Positions 1 to 6,460 are shown, numbered from the stretch's first letter. The stretch is 7,968 nt of DNA from Promethearchaeum sp. (GCA_030611625.1 JAUWPK010000160.1:1-7968); one strand, 5' to 3'. Notes: generated by a model not told the origin, from the sequence alone. Numbers and translations are program-made.

Positions 1-167
1 ATATTATTGATTGTATATTTAGATTTTAATTCAGATTTTATATCCAATATTATTTGATCTAAATCATAAGTATCTGATATTATGTTGAAATTGGTGATTT
101 CCATAGCTGCAATGGAAATTTGAATGTCATTATTCAGTAAATTGTTAGAAAATGAGATTGGTATCAT
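1..167 (-). CDS. Unidentified protein, N-terminal fragment (runs off left edge)
   Basis: An open minus-strand frame starts at the ATG at 167 and stays open for 55 codons to the window edge; the nearest upstream in-frame stop is a TAG at about 188. The peptide begins MIPISFSNNLL and includes DIQISIAAMEITNF, followed by a hydrophilic, possibly helical stretch rich in Asp, Lys and Leu. A second in-frame ATG lies at 104. In DNA this AT-rich, 55 open codons on the same strand as the preceding gene is modest support for a real gene. It begins 42 bp after the stop of the ATPase gene, so the two may be co-transcribed. A TATA-like CTTTTATAG on the minus strand at about 191-183 could instead give it its own promoter. 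I recognise no domain; what is visible is too short to assign a function. Confidence 0.45.
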   Translation of the reverse strand, partial: MIPISFSNNLLNNDIQISIAAMEITNFNIISDTYDLDQIILDIKSELKSKYTINN

Positions 168-209
168 TTTAATCAATCTTAGCTATAAAAGTATTTTTAT
201 GAACAATTA

Positions 210-1454
210 TTATTCATTTTTTCTTGATTTTCTTAATTTTTCTTCGAAATCCTTTTCAAGTTGTTCAATTGGGGTCTCATCGAAAATTATTTCATCAAAA
301 ATTTGTTGAAAATTTCTTATTAATTCACGTGGATTCCCTAAAGTATATTCATATACTAAAAGAATTAGTTTTTCAGTTAGCGGGAAAAATTTATTATTTG
401 GAATTGTTGATAAATCATGTTTTTTTCTATATAATTTAAGAGATTCTAAATAATATTCCTTAGTGTCTTTTGTGGAGAAATTATAAATTGAAATTGGCTC
501 ATGAACCAAATATTTAGAATCTTCTGAGAACTTTGATAAAATTTCATCTTTATTCTCAGTTTGAATCGAAATAATTATTTTTATTTTTTTATTTCTTTCT
601 AACAATTTGACAATCTGTTCAAAGAAATCTGGAATATTGTCTTCTTCTTCGACAACAGTTAGTGTTTGATAAGTATCCTCGAATTCATCATAAAAACCGA
701 TATCAGAGTTATCAAATTTACTATATCTCTCCCAATTTTTGTCAATATCGTCAAACATAATATTTATTCCGTCTACTAAATATTCTGTAAATAAGTGGAG
801 CAGTTCTTCAGCCATATACTTTGAAGATAAATTATTTTCAACACCTAAAAAGGATAATTCATCATAATCCATTATATCCCCTAAAAGCCACCTTTCGGCT
901 ATGGGTGATCTTTCAGGATCAATGGCATGTGTAATAATTACAATCATGACCTGTTCTAATTGGGGTTGGTGTTTACTATTATTAAAGGAGGATGTTTTTT
1001 TGGCTTGATCTAAAACTTTTAATGTGCTTATTGATCGAAATAAACCATATTTCATTTCTTGCACTCCCCCCCATAAATCTGTCAATCTTCTTGTAATTCT
1101 CTGTAAAACTGAAGATTCTAGAAGTTCTAATATTTTTGTATAAATATCATAGAAGAATATATCAGAATTTGGTGGAACATCAATGAAAATTGATGGTGCA
1201 TTGAATTCCAAAGAATTTTTTATTTGATGCATGAAAAAAGTTTTCCCAATTCCAGTCTCTGCTAGTAATGGAATAATTCTTTGAGTATTATTTTCATTCA
1301 AGATTTTAATAAACTCATCAAATACATACCTTCGATTGCCAACTAAAGATAAATTCTCTTCAATATCCGGCTTAGCGACAAATTTTTCAAAGGGACTTAA
1401 TGAATTTTCCAATTGTTCTAAGAATTTTCGACCTTCGATCGATTTTGCGCGCAT
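210..1454 (-). CDS. AAA+/KAP-like P-loop ATPase
   Basis: A 414-residue protein with a complete set of P-loop ATPase motifs. Walker A is AETGIGKT at residues 65-72 (K71, T72). Walker B is IMFDDID at about 232-238 with D235 and D236. A sensor-1-like strand IIISIQTE lies at 293-300, and a sensor 2 motif GNPREL with R376 lies at 373-378. The sequence LVGNRRYVFDEF before the P-loop is typical of ORC/Cdc6-like and STAND-type ATPases, which often have a 'vGR' start. The gap of about 160 residues between Walker A and B is far longer than in standard AAA+ modules. With the DDID-KNW Walker B it recalls KAP-type or related signalling ATPases. Only about 35 charged residues follow sensor 2, so the winged-helix DNA-binding domain of Orc1/Cdc6 is absent. 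No signal peptide or membrane segment is evident. It is transcribed divergently from the 1522 gene, and a small gene follows 42 bp downstream. The nucleotide-binding function is firm; the biological role is unknown. Confidence 0.85.
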   Translation of the reverse strand: MRAKSIEGRKFLEQLENSLSPFEKFVAKPDIEENLSLVGNRRYVFDEFIKILNENNTQRIIPLLAETGIGKTFFMHQIKNSLEFNAPSIFIDVPPNSDIFFYDIYTKILELLESSVLQRITRRLTDLWGGVQEMKYGLFRSISTLKVLDQAKKTSSFNNSKHQPQLEQVMIVIITHAIDPERSPIAERWLLGDIMDYDELSFLGVENNLSSKYMAEELLHLFTEYLVDGINIMFDDIDKNWERYSKFDNSDIGFYDEFEDTYQTLTVVEEEDNIPDFFEQIVKLLERNKKIKIIISIQTENKDEILSKFSEDSKYLVHEPISIYNFSTKDTKEYYLESLKLYRKKHDLSTIPNNKFFPLTEKLILLVYEYTLGNPRELIRNFQQIFDEIIFDETPIEQLEKDFEEKLRKSRKNE

Positions 1455-1482
1455 TACAATTTACAAAGAAATACATTGTTAA

Positions 1483-1500
1483 AAATATTAAGGAATATTT
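1483..1500. promoter_or_regulatory. Inverted repeat at centre of divergent promoter region
   Basis: AAATATT-AAGG-AATATTT is a perfect 7-bp inverted repeat with a 4-base spacer, placed almost exactly midway in the 67-bp gap between the divergent starts at 1454 (minus) and 1522 (plus). Each arm reads AATATTT toward its own gene. The arm centres lie about 25 bp from the 1522 start and about 32 bp from the 1454 start, roughly where an archaeal TATA box sits for leaderless or nearly leaderless transcripts. It could therefore be a bidirectional TATA element, an operator for a dimeric regulator, or both. In AT-rich DNA such a palindrome can arise by chance. Confidence 0.35.
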
Positions 1501-1521
1501 CTTCTAATATAGTAGAACTAA

Positions 1522-2148
1522 ATGAATGAATTAAAAATTGAACAATCTCCCTATGTAATTATTGATAAAATTCAAAAATTGAAAAGATTTGGAGAGTATT
1601 CTGGTGGAATTTTGACAAAATTAGTAGGATCCACAAAATCGTTAATTTTTTCAGAGAAATTAATATTATCGGAGGATCCACCAAATTTAATTGTAAAAGG
1701 ATTGAATGTTAGTATTGAAAATGGGATGATTCATTCAAAAGAACAGGAATCCGTTATTACTGATTTTAATAAAATTGATTATTGTATTCAATTAAAACCA
1801 GATTTGATTAAAGAGTTCGATACGGCGAGATTTTCTGCTCATTATCCTCATATAGTTAGATTTTTACACACTGCATGCTTGTATCTGGATGCAGACTCAT
1901 ATAAAATTGACCATTTAGAATTTGTTTTAGGTGAAATTCTCAATAGACCTGTAGGGATAACGCATGATAATGGAATAATCTTGGGAGACCGATTAGTTAT
2001 TGATGAACATAGGCGTTTAATTTTTTATGATTGTTTATTAATTGGTCGAGAGGAAAATCAAAAAATTTCTCAATCTTATGAGCATTTTTTAACAATTCCT
2101 GTTAAATTTCTCTCTAGTTTAGTGCTTCTTGGTAATGAAAATTTCTAG
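1522..2148 (+). CDS. Unidentified 208-residue protein, divergent to the ATPase
   Basis: An intact 208-residue open frame with an ATG start, sharing a 67-bp promoter region with the divergent P-loop ATPase gene. I do not recognise a family. The sequence appears soluble: no signal peptide and no clear membrane helix. It alternates short beta-like stretches (LTKLVGSTKSLIFSEKLIL, residues 31-49; PNLIVKGLNVSI, 54-65) with helical ones (YPHIVRFLHTACLYLDAD, 108-125). It contains one notable acidic/basic patch, LVIDEHRRLIFYDCLLIG (158-175). There is no zinc-binding cysteine cluster, P-loop or evident helix-turn-helix. A TATA-like arm lies about 25 bp before the ATG and no strong Shine-Dalgarno is seen, consistent with leaderless translation. 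The divergent arrangement makes a shared function or co-regulation with the ATPase possible, but that is inference only. Confidence 0.7.
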   Translation: MNELKIEQSPYVIIDKIQKLKRFGEYSGGILTKLVGSTKSLIFSEKLILSEDPPNLIVKGLNVSIENGMIHSKEQESVITDFNKIDYCIQLKPDLIKEFDTARFSAHYPHIVRFLHTACLYLDADSYKIDHLEFVLGEILNRPVGITHDNGIILGDRLVIDEHRRLIFYDCLLIGREENQKISQSYEHFLTIPVKFLSSLVLLGNENF

Positions 2149-2260
2149 TTTTCTAATTCTCTTGCTTAATGCTGATTTTTGACCTATTTACACCCTTATT
2201 TATCAAAGAATTATAATCAAACATTTTTTTATTTACGATTCCATCTTCGATTTGACAATC

Positions 2261-2272
2261 TAATAATATATT
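2261..2272 (+). promoter_or_regulatory. Candidate TATA element of the LRR gene
   Basis: TAATAATATATT lies about 20-25 bp before the ATG at 2289, near the usual archaeal TATA distance for a transcript starting at or near the start codon. No Shine-Dalgarno precedes the ATG. The region is very AT-rich, so the match is weak. The rest of the 140-bp gap from 2149 shows nothing else I can name; a short open frame starting at 2179 overlaps the LRR gene and looks incidental. Confidence 0.25.
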
Positions 2273-2288
2273 CAAAGAATGATTCAAA

Positions 2289-3179
2289 ATGCATGATCTG
2301 TATAATTTCAAACCGATTTATCCGCACCCTCCTGAAGAAATTCCAAAAAAAGAGAAAAATGTATTAAAATTATTTGGGATCGAAATCCATTATTTCAATC
2401 AAGATCATTTAAGATCTCAAGGTTATGCGATGAAAAACGGTCATGTTTCAGAATTAGTCATAAATTTTTCTGAAGCCCCCCTTATTTGGGATCTTGAACC
2501 CTTTCAAAACATTGACAACCAATTATTTTATCGTGTAAAACATGAACATCCAAAGGAATTTAAAGGAATCCCAGAAAACATCGGAGATCTCGAATACCTT
2601 GAAAAAATCTATTTTCAGTTTGATATTTTTGATACAATTCCAGAATCATTTGGAAATCTAAAAAATCTAACAAAACTTATTTTATGGAAAAATAATTTAT
2701 CTTCATTACCCGAAACGTTTGGAAAACTTGAGAATTTAATTTATCTTAATTTGGGATTAAATAATTTATCTTCATTACCCGAAACGTTTGGAAATTTAAA
2801 TAATCTAACCAATTTTTTAGTTAACTCTAATAGTTTAACAACGTTCCCCCAATCCTTTGGAAATCTAAAAAACCTTACCGATTTATCGATTGGAGGTAAC
2901 CAATTAAGTCCCCTTCCACAATCGATCGGGAATTTGAAAAATCTAACAAAACTTTTCATTGGTAACAATAAAATATCATCTCTTCCAGAATGGATAAAAA
3001 CATTGAAAAATCTTAGACTATTGGATCTTTCTGGAAATAACATTGATTCCATTCCAGAATGGATTGGAGATCTAAATAACCTTTCAACCTTTAATTTAGG
3101 GTGGAATAACCTTTCAACTTTACCAGATTCCTTTGAAAAATTAACAAACTTATCGAATCTATGCATTTGGTATAATTAA
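2289..3179 (+). CDS. Leucine-rich repeat protein, N-terminal part ending at an in-frame stop
   Basis: 296 residues from an ATG at 2289; an in-frame TGA at 2280 rules out an earlier start. Residues 1-100 are a cap region containing LRSQGYAMKNGHVSELVI (41-58), the 'G-x-n-G-h-V-x-x-L' lead-in seen before many LRR arrays. From residue 101, 23-residue leucine-rich repeats follow without a break (starts at 101, 124, 147, 170, 193, 216, 239, 262 and 285). The pattern is L-x-N-L-x-x-L-x-L-x-x-N-x-L-x-x-L-P-e-s-f-g-n, the short LPxxfg type common in prokaryotic and archaeal LRR proteins. LRR solenoids usually bind proteins. No signal peptide or membrane anchor is seen, so it is probably cytoplasmic. 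The ninth repeat is cut at CIWYN by TAA (3177-3179). Frame and repeat register continue directly after it, so this is very likely the front of a longer 444-residue protein (2289-3626). Confidence 0.8.
   Translation: MHDLYNFKPIYPHPPEEIPKKEKNVLKLFGIEIHYFNQDHLRSQGYAMKNGHVSELVINFSEAPLIWDLEPFQNIDNQLFYRVKHEHPKEFKGIPENIGDLEYLEKIYFQFDIFDTIPESFGNLKNLTKLILWKNNLSSLPETFGKLENLIYLNLGLNNLSSLPETFGNLNNLTNFLVNSNSLTTFPQSFGNLKNLTDLSIGGNQLSPLPQSIGNLKNLTKLFIGNNKISSLPEWIKTLKNLRLLDLSGNNIDSIPEWIGDLNNLSTFNLGWNNLSTLPDSFEKLTNLSNLCIWYN
2690..2794 (+). repeat. Identical 36-bp blocks 69 bp apart inside the LRR array
   Basis: Positions 2690-2725 and 2759-2794 are identical over 36 bp and exactly 69 bp apart, which is one 23-codon LRR unit. 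Both encode NNLSSLPETFG. A further 18-bp identity (AAAAATCTAACAAAACTT) occurs at 2661-2678 and 2937-2954, offset by 276 bp, which is four units. Nucleotide identity including third codon positions suggests recent unit duplication or gene conversion within the array. Confidence 0.8.
3177..3179 (+). other. In-frame TAA interrupting the LRR gene
   Basis: The ninth repeat reads LCIWYN, stop, FTELPKVLNK. Aligned with the other repeats (for example N-N-L-S-T-L-P or N-Q-L-S-P-L-P), the stop occupies the single variable residue after the conserved Asn. No base is gained or lost. One substitution, such as CAA to TAA or AAA to TAA, would explain it. A real nonsense mutation, a sequencing or assembly error, or stop readthrough cannot be told apart from sequence alone. 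Confidence 0.85.
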
Positions 3180-3626
3180 TTCACCGAATTGCCCAAAGTT
3201 CTAAATAAATTCAATCAAATCGAGCAAATTACATTATCTCACAACCCATTCAAATCGCTTGAAACGCTCAGGTATTTCTTCCTTCATCCCAATTATAGAT
3301 CCATTCTTCATATAAATGACTTATTGAGATCGGATAGGCTCGTCCCCGCCACGATAAAACAACTAATTCTAGATAACAACCAAGAAGGCTTATTCAAATA
3401 TTACAAGACTACGCTCACGGAAATTGTTGAAAAATGCATATCAGATCCCGATCCCGAATCGCTTTCCTATGTTTCTCAGCAGGAAATCGAGCGCTTGATG
3501 TGGGAAAGCAGCGGTCTCGAAAGAAATATTCTTGAACTGCATCTTCCAAGTGACCATCCGATTCTGGAAAAAATTAATGAGCGGTTGAAATTCCAAGTTA
3601 AAAATGGTATGAATCTATTTAAATAA
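3180..3626 (+). pseudogene. C-terminal part of the interrupted LRR protein
   Basis: The same frame as the LRR gene continues after the TAA as FTELPKVLNKFNQIEQITLS, completing the ninth repeat and adding a tenth degenerate one (FNQIEQITLSHNPFKSL). A charged, mostly helical tail of about 110 residues follows, with stretches such as QEGLFKYYKTTLTEIVEKC, QEIERLMWESSGLERNILEL and LPSDHPILEKINERL. The tail is not an LRR. From memory, similar Trp-Glu/Glu-Arg-rich tails close other archaeal LRR proteins, but I cannot verify that here. An independent start would need the TTG at 3189, in the middle of a repeat, with no Shine-Dalgarno, so separate translation is unlikely. The tail is clearly richer in G+C (about 41% over 3301-3540) than the repeat array (about 26% over 2641-2880). 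That fits a conserved tail joined to a fast-evolving array. Confidence 0.75.
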
Positions 3627-3680
3627 AAATAATAGATGATTTCTAACCCCGTATCGGAGATAAAGCGTTTTAGATTCCCG

Positions 3681-3832
3681 AGTATTCCTAAAACTAAGAA
3701 AATTTCTAATTATTAAGAAAAAATAAAAAAAAATACTTGGATATTAAATTAACATTAATATTCCTGCAATTATAACCAAAACACCACCAATTGTACTTGC
3801 AAAAATAATCCCAAGTATTCCTAAAACTAAGA
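3681..3832. repeat. Short direct repeat between intergenic DNA and membrane-protein gene
   Basis: AGTATTCCTAAAACTAAGA occurs at 3681-3699, in the gap after the LRR gene, and again at 3814-3832, inside the membrane-protein gene. Extending left (from 3676 and 3809) gives 24 positions with one mismatch. The inner copy encodes part of ILVLGILG on the minus strand. The outer copy would encode LVLGILG in a short open stretch that is not a gene. It may be a remnant of a duplicated 3' segment. Confidence 0.5.
3718..3733 (-). terminator. Oligo-T terminator after the membrane-protein gene
   Basis: On the minus strand, T9 (3733-3725), one A and T6 (3723-3718) begin 11 bases after the stop codon of the membrane-protein gene. 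Archaeal RNA polymerases terminate at such T tracts without needing a hairpin. The surrounding gap of 117 bp between the two convergent genes holds no other feature apart from the short direct repeat. Confidence 0.55.
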
Positions 3833-4079
3833 TTACAACACCATTAAATCCGATGCTTGCTTTCTTGGATTTGAAGACTCCTGTTGATATCAGAACTAAA
3901 AGTCCGATTACAATGGCAATTATTCCAAATATAATTGCACTCAAAGCGTCAAGGAATGCAAGATTAACAACTTTTGCAACAGATTTATTTAACATTCCTA
4001 AAACACCTTCAACAACGATTATAATCCCGCCAATTATGGCTAGAATTCTAGCTAAACCTTCGTTTTTTGCCATATTCAT
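3744..4079 (-). CDS. Small four-helix membrane protein of unknown function
   Basis: A 111-residue, very hydrophobic protein with four probable membrane helices at about residues 9-30, 45-65, 78-94 and 96-111. The only clearly basic loop is FKSKKAS (69-75), between helices 2 and 3. With the basic N-terminus (MAKNEGLAR) it suggests, by the positive-inside rule, that both ends are cytoplasmic. Glycine- and isoleucine-rich helices with similar LG-I-L-GI segments suggest two related hairpins. There is no signal peptide, catalytic motif or metal site. Two ATGs are possible: 4079 (MNMAKNEG) and 4073 (MAKNEG). The TATA element predicts transcription starting at about 4072, so the ATG at 4073 with a leaderless message (109 residues) is the better choice. 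It follows the topoisomerase gene on the same strand but has its own promoter. I do not recognise the family. Confidence 0.75.
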   Translation of the reverse strand: MNMAKNEGLARILAIIGGIIIVVEGVLGMLNKSVAKVVNLAFLDALSAIIFGIIAIVIGLLVLISTGVFKSKKASIGFNGVVILVLGILGIIFASTIGGVLVIIAGILMLI

Positions 4080-4093
4080 ATTTTTCTGTTTCT

Positions 4094-4113
4094 CTATAAA
4101 AAGCTTTCTTTAA
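4094..4113 (-). promoter_or_regulatory. Archaeal BRE/TATA promoter of the membrane-protein gene
   Basis: The minus strand reads GTTAAAGAAAGCTTTTTATA toward the gene. The TATA core TTTTTATA (4102-4095) is preceded by a purine-rich AAAG-C stretch resembling a TFB recognition element. Counting about 30 bases from its 5' edge puts the transcription start at about 4072, next to the second ATG (4073), as expected for a leaderless archaeal transcript. Confidence 0.5.
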
Positions 4114-4114
4114 C

Positions 4115-4122
4115 AAAAAAAA
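4115..4122 (-). terminator. T8 tract after the topoisomerase gene
   Basis: Eight consecutive T residues on the minus strand lie 13 bases beyond the topoisomerase stop codon and just upstream of the membrane-protein promoter. This is the usual form of an intrinsic archaeal terminator and supports separate transcription of the two genes. The length is minimal, so some readthrough is possible. Confidence 0.45.
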
Positions 4123-4135
4123 GTGTTCTCGCAGA

Positions 4136-6418
4136 TTAAGGATTTTTCTTTCTTTTTACGCATTTACCATTTTCAATTGCAAAATCTTTGCATTTTGAAC
4201 AAAATCCTTCATTTGATTTGTCTTTAAGTCCTTGATTCCAGCATTTTGGGCATAAATAGTATTCGTAAGAATTATTTTGCACTTTTCGAACAATCTTTAC
4301 AACATCAAAACCACAGATTAAGCATTTCGATTTAAGGATTCTAGGTGTTCCCTTTTTTGGGAGTGAAAGAAAAGTGTTACAACTCTCGCACACGAAGAAT
4401 TTTTTAGTATAATCTCGGTTAATTACCAGTTTCATCGGATTTTTTGAACAATTTGGGCACAGCGCGTTTGAATATTTAAAATTTTTAGATGAATTAGGAC
4501 TAGTTTTATTGGGAACAGAACCTTTTTTGTTTTGTATAATCTGATTATTTCTACCTCTAATTATATTTCCCGTTTGTTCTAAAACATTCATTTTTGAAAG
4601 AAAATTGGGTTTTTCTTGGCGAAATTTATCAAAGAGAATTAAAAATTTATTTTTTACTTCTTCTACCACTTCTTTCATTTGTTTTTTTTCTTTCCTGATA
4701 GATTCTAGTTGCATTTCAACATTGGATGTAAATTTAGGATCAAGAAATGGAAGCCAAATAACTTTCAAAGCATCCATTAGTAAAAATCCGAGTTCCATTA
4801 CAAAAATCATGCGATTTTTTCGTTCGATGTAAGATCGGTCAATAAGAATTTGAATTATTGACGGTCGCGTTGATTTTGTTCCAAGATTTTTACGTTCCAT
4901 TAATTTTAGCAAAGAAGTATCGTTATAGCGGGGTGGTGGTTGGGTTTCTTTTTCTCTAAAATTAATTTTTTTAACTGGTAGAATTCCTAAATGAGTTTTT
5001 TTAGTTGAATCAGTTTCATCCTTATCTCTACCAGTTGATAGTTGGTCAAAAAAATCTAAAGGGGCATCATATTTTTTTGCTAAAAATGGAGCAATAGAGT
5101 AAAATCCTTGTTCTGTTAAAACTGATAATCTTGAAATAAATTCTTCTTCTTTAATGGAAAATAGGATCTTTGTGTCTGATTCTTCGGCCGGATCCCCAAA
5201 AAGAGCGAGATAAGATCGAGAAATTAAATCATAAACCTTTTTTTGGAGATCATTTTCAAATTTGGGTGATGTTGGATCCAAGGAGATTAAAGGTGTAATT
5301 GGGCTATGATCCCCTGCATCTGTTTTTCCTTGTCTGGGGATTATTTTTTTCTGTTGAAATCGAGTTTTTACATAATTCCCATAGTTATTGTGAATTATAA
5401 ATTTCTGTAGGACTGAAAGATGATCATAAGTTTTTGAATATACATCACTATCTGTTCTAGGATATGAAATTATTTTGTTAAGATAGAGATCTTCTAAAGT
5501 TTTTAAAGCTAGTTTTGCAGTGATTTTAAGGTTTTTTGTAATTAAAACTAAGGTTTTTGAAGTATTAAGGGGTGTTGGAGGTAATATTTTTTTGGAACTT
5601 TTTTTTATGCTCATTATATAAGCATCTTTAGCGTTTTTGATTTTATTATATATCGATTCAGCAATGTTCTTATCGGAAAAATTGTTTTTTACGTGTGTTG
5701 CAACTATAATCCGATCTTTTACTGTAAGATCAGCGGATATTGACCAGAAAGGCTTAGAAACAAAATTTCTAATTAGGTGTTCACGCAAGTATAATAAATA
5801 TAAAAGAGAAGTCTGAACCCTACCTATGGATGTAAAACGCACATTAATTTTATCTAAGATCGGTTTTAATGTAAGAGATACTTCTCTAGTTGCAGAAAAT
5901 CCAATAATAGCATCTAATATTGCCCGAGCATCTCCACTATACGCCCACGACCATTTTGGAGGGATTAAATTATTATAAGCTTTCACTATTGAATTTTTTT
6001 GTAGATCATTTAGCCAAATTTGCATAATTTTTATGGAAGGGTTTACTTGTTTGACAAAGGGCAATGCATCTATCATGCCTATTGAACATCCTTCGACATC
6101 TGCATCAGTTCCGATAACACAAAGTGAGCACATTTTTCCGTATTTTTTCAGAGCAGATATGTAAGGTCCAGCATAATCATTAGGAATTCTTTGGATTGCT
6201 TTGGGATTGGTTATAATTTCACGTGGATCTCTTGCGTTCCACTTTTTATATGCGGGGCTGTTTTTATATTGCTGAATATGGCCGCGTAAAGGGATTACAT
6301 AGATATTTTTTGATTTTACATGAAATACTTTCATATATTTGCTGACAGATATTGTTTGAACTGGGCCTAATGCTTCTGCTATCGCTTGAGCAGCTTTCAT
6401 TTTTTCAGAAATTATCAT
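4136..6418 (-). CDS. topA: DNA topoisomerase type IA (archaeal topoisomerase I)
   Basis: The enzyme cuts one DNA strand through a 5'-phosphotyrosine bond, passes the other strand and reseals, relaxing negative supercoils or unlinking recombination intermediates. Residue numbers count from a TTG at 6427. The TOPRIM domain shows E8 in IISEK and GTDADVEG (106-113; D108, D110, E112), the Mg-binding acids. Next come IGRVQTSLL (201-209), the catalytic tyrosine in SYPRTDS (Y322, with R324), DHSPITP (H374) and LGTKSTRPSIIQILIDRSYI (515-534), all family hallmarks. The C-terminus has two four-cysteine zinc ribbons (C657/C660/C680/C683 and C702/C705/C726/C729) and a partial third (C743/C746/C756). Length is normal for a cellular enzyme; no helicase is fused, so it is not reverse gyrase. 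I chose the ATG at 6418 because the TOPRIM strand starts there. A TTG at 6427 lies 4 bases after GGTGA and is the alternative (763 residues). It lies 42 bp after the helicase stop. Confidence 0.95.
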   Translation of the reverse strand: MIISEKMKAAQAIAEALGPVQTISVSKYMKVFHVKSKNIYVIPLRGHIQQYKNSPAYKKWNARDPREIITNPKAIQRIPNDYAGPYISALKKYGKMCSLCVIGTDADVEGCSIGMIDALPFVKQVNPSIKIMQIWLNDLQKNSIVKAYNNLIPPKWSWAYSGDARAILDAIIGFSATREVSLTLKPILDKINVRFTSIGRVQTSLLYLLYLREHLIRNFVSKPFWSISADLTVKDRIIVATHVKNNFSDKNIAESIYNKIKNAKDAYIMSIKKSSKKILPPTPLNTSKTLVLITKNLKITAKLALKTLEDLYLNKIISYPRTDSDVYSKTYDHLSVLQKFIIHNNYGNYVKTRFQQKKIIPRQGKTDAGDHSPITPLISLDPTSPKFENDLQKKVYDLISRSYLALFGDPAEESDTKILFSIKEEEFISRLSVLTEQGFYSIAPFLAKKYDAPLDFFDQLSTGRDKDETDSTKKTHLGILPVKKINFREKETQPPPRYNDTSLLKLMERKNLGTKSTRPSIIQILIDRSYIERKNRMIFVMELGFLLMDALKVIWLPFLDPKFTSNVEMQLESIRKEKKQMKEVVEEVKNKFLILFDKFRQEKPNFLSKMNVLEQTGNIIRGRNNQIIQNKKGSVPNKTSPNSSKNFKYSNALCPNCSKNPMKLVINRDYTKKFFVCESCNTFLSLPKKGTPRILKSKCLICGFDVVKIVRKVQNNSYEYYLCPKCWNQGLKDKSNEGFCSKCKDFAIENGKCVKRKKNP

Positions 6419-6431
6419 TGTTGTCAAAAAA

Positions 6432-6436
6432 TCACC
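6432..6436 (-). promoter_or_regulatory. Possible ribosome binding site of the topoisomerase gene
   Basis: GGTGA on the minus strand lies 4 bases before a TTG (6427) and 13 bases before the ATG (6418), with both starts in frame. Neither spacing is ideal, so it does not settle the start. It would fit translation of an internal gene on a shared message with the upstream helicase, since leaderless starts serve only first genes. A TATA-like TTTTATAA at about 6473-6466 overlaps the end of the helicase gene and could be a second promoter. Confidence 0.3.
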
Positions 6437-6460
6437 AAATATCTTTCACAGTTTTCAAGA

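Noticed and set aside
124..439. Two short plus-strand open frames (61 and 71 codons)
   Set aside because: Both are antisense to the C-terminal end of the ATPase gene and have Phe/Ile/Ser-rich nonsense composition.
210..1454. Orc1/Cdc6 replication initiator
   Set aside because: The P-loop and sensor 2 resemble that family, but only about 35 residues follow sensor 2, so the C-terminal winged-helix domain is missing, and the Walker A-B spacing is far too long. No origin-like repeats lie nearby.
2179..2367. 62-codon plus-strand open frame
   Set aside because: It overlaps the start of the LRR gene in another frame and shows no domain or start signal; the composition is that of AT-rich intergenic DNA.
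2741..3166. 141-codon minus-strand open frame
   Set aside because: It is the antisense of the LRR array. The 69-bp periodicity keeps stops out of this frame, and the product has repetitive, mirror-like composition with no recognisable domain.
2641..3175. CRISPR array or tandem DNA repeat
   Set aside because: The regular 69-bp spacing is explained by 23-residue LRR units in a coding frame; the repeats vary at codon level and there are no unique spacers.
3853..4113. 86-codon plus-strand open frame
   Set aside because: It lies antisense to the hydrophobic membrane-protein gene, which has a good promoter and terminator on the minus strand.
4605..4832. 75-codon plus-strand open frame
   Set aside because: It is antisense to the topoisomerase coding region, whose motifs run continuously on the other strand.
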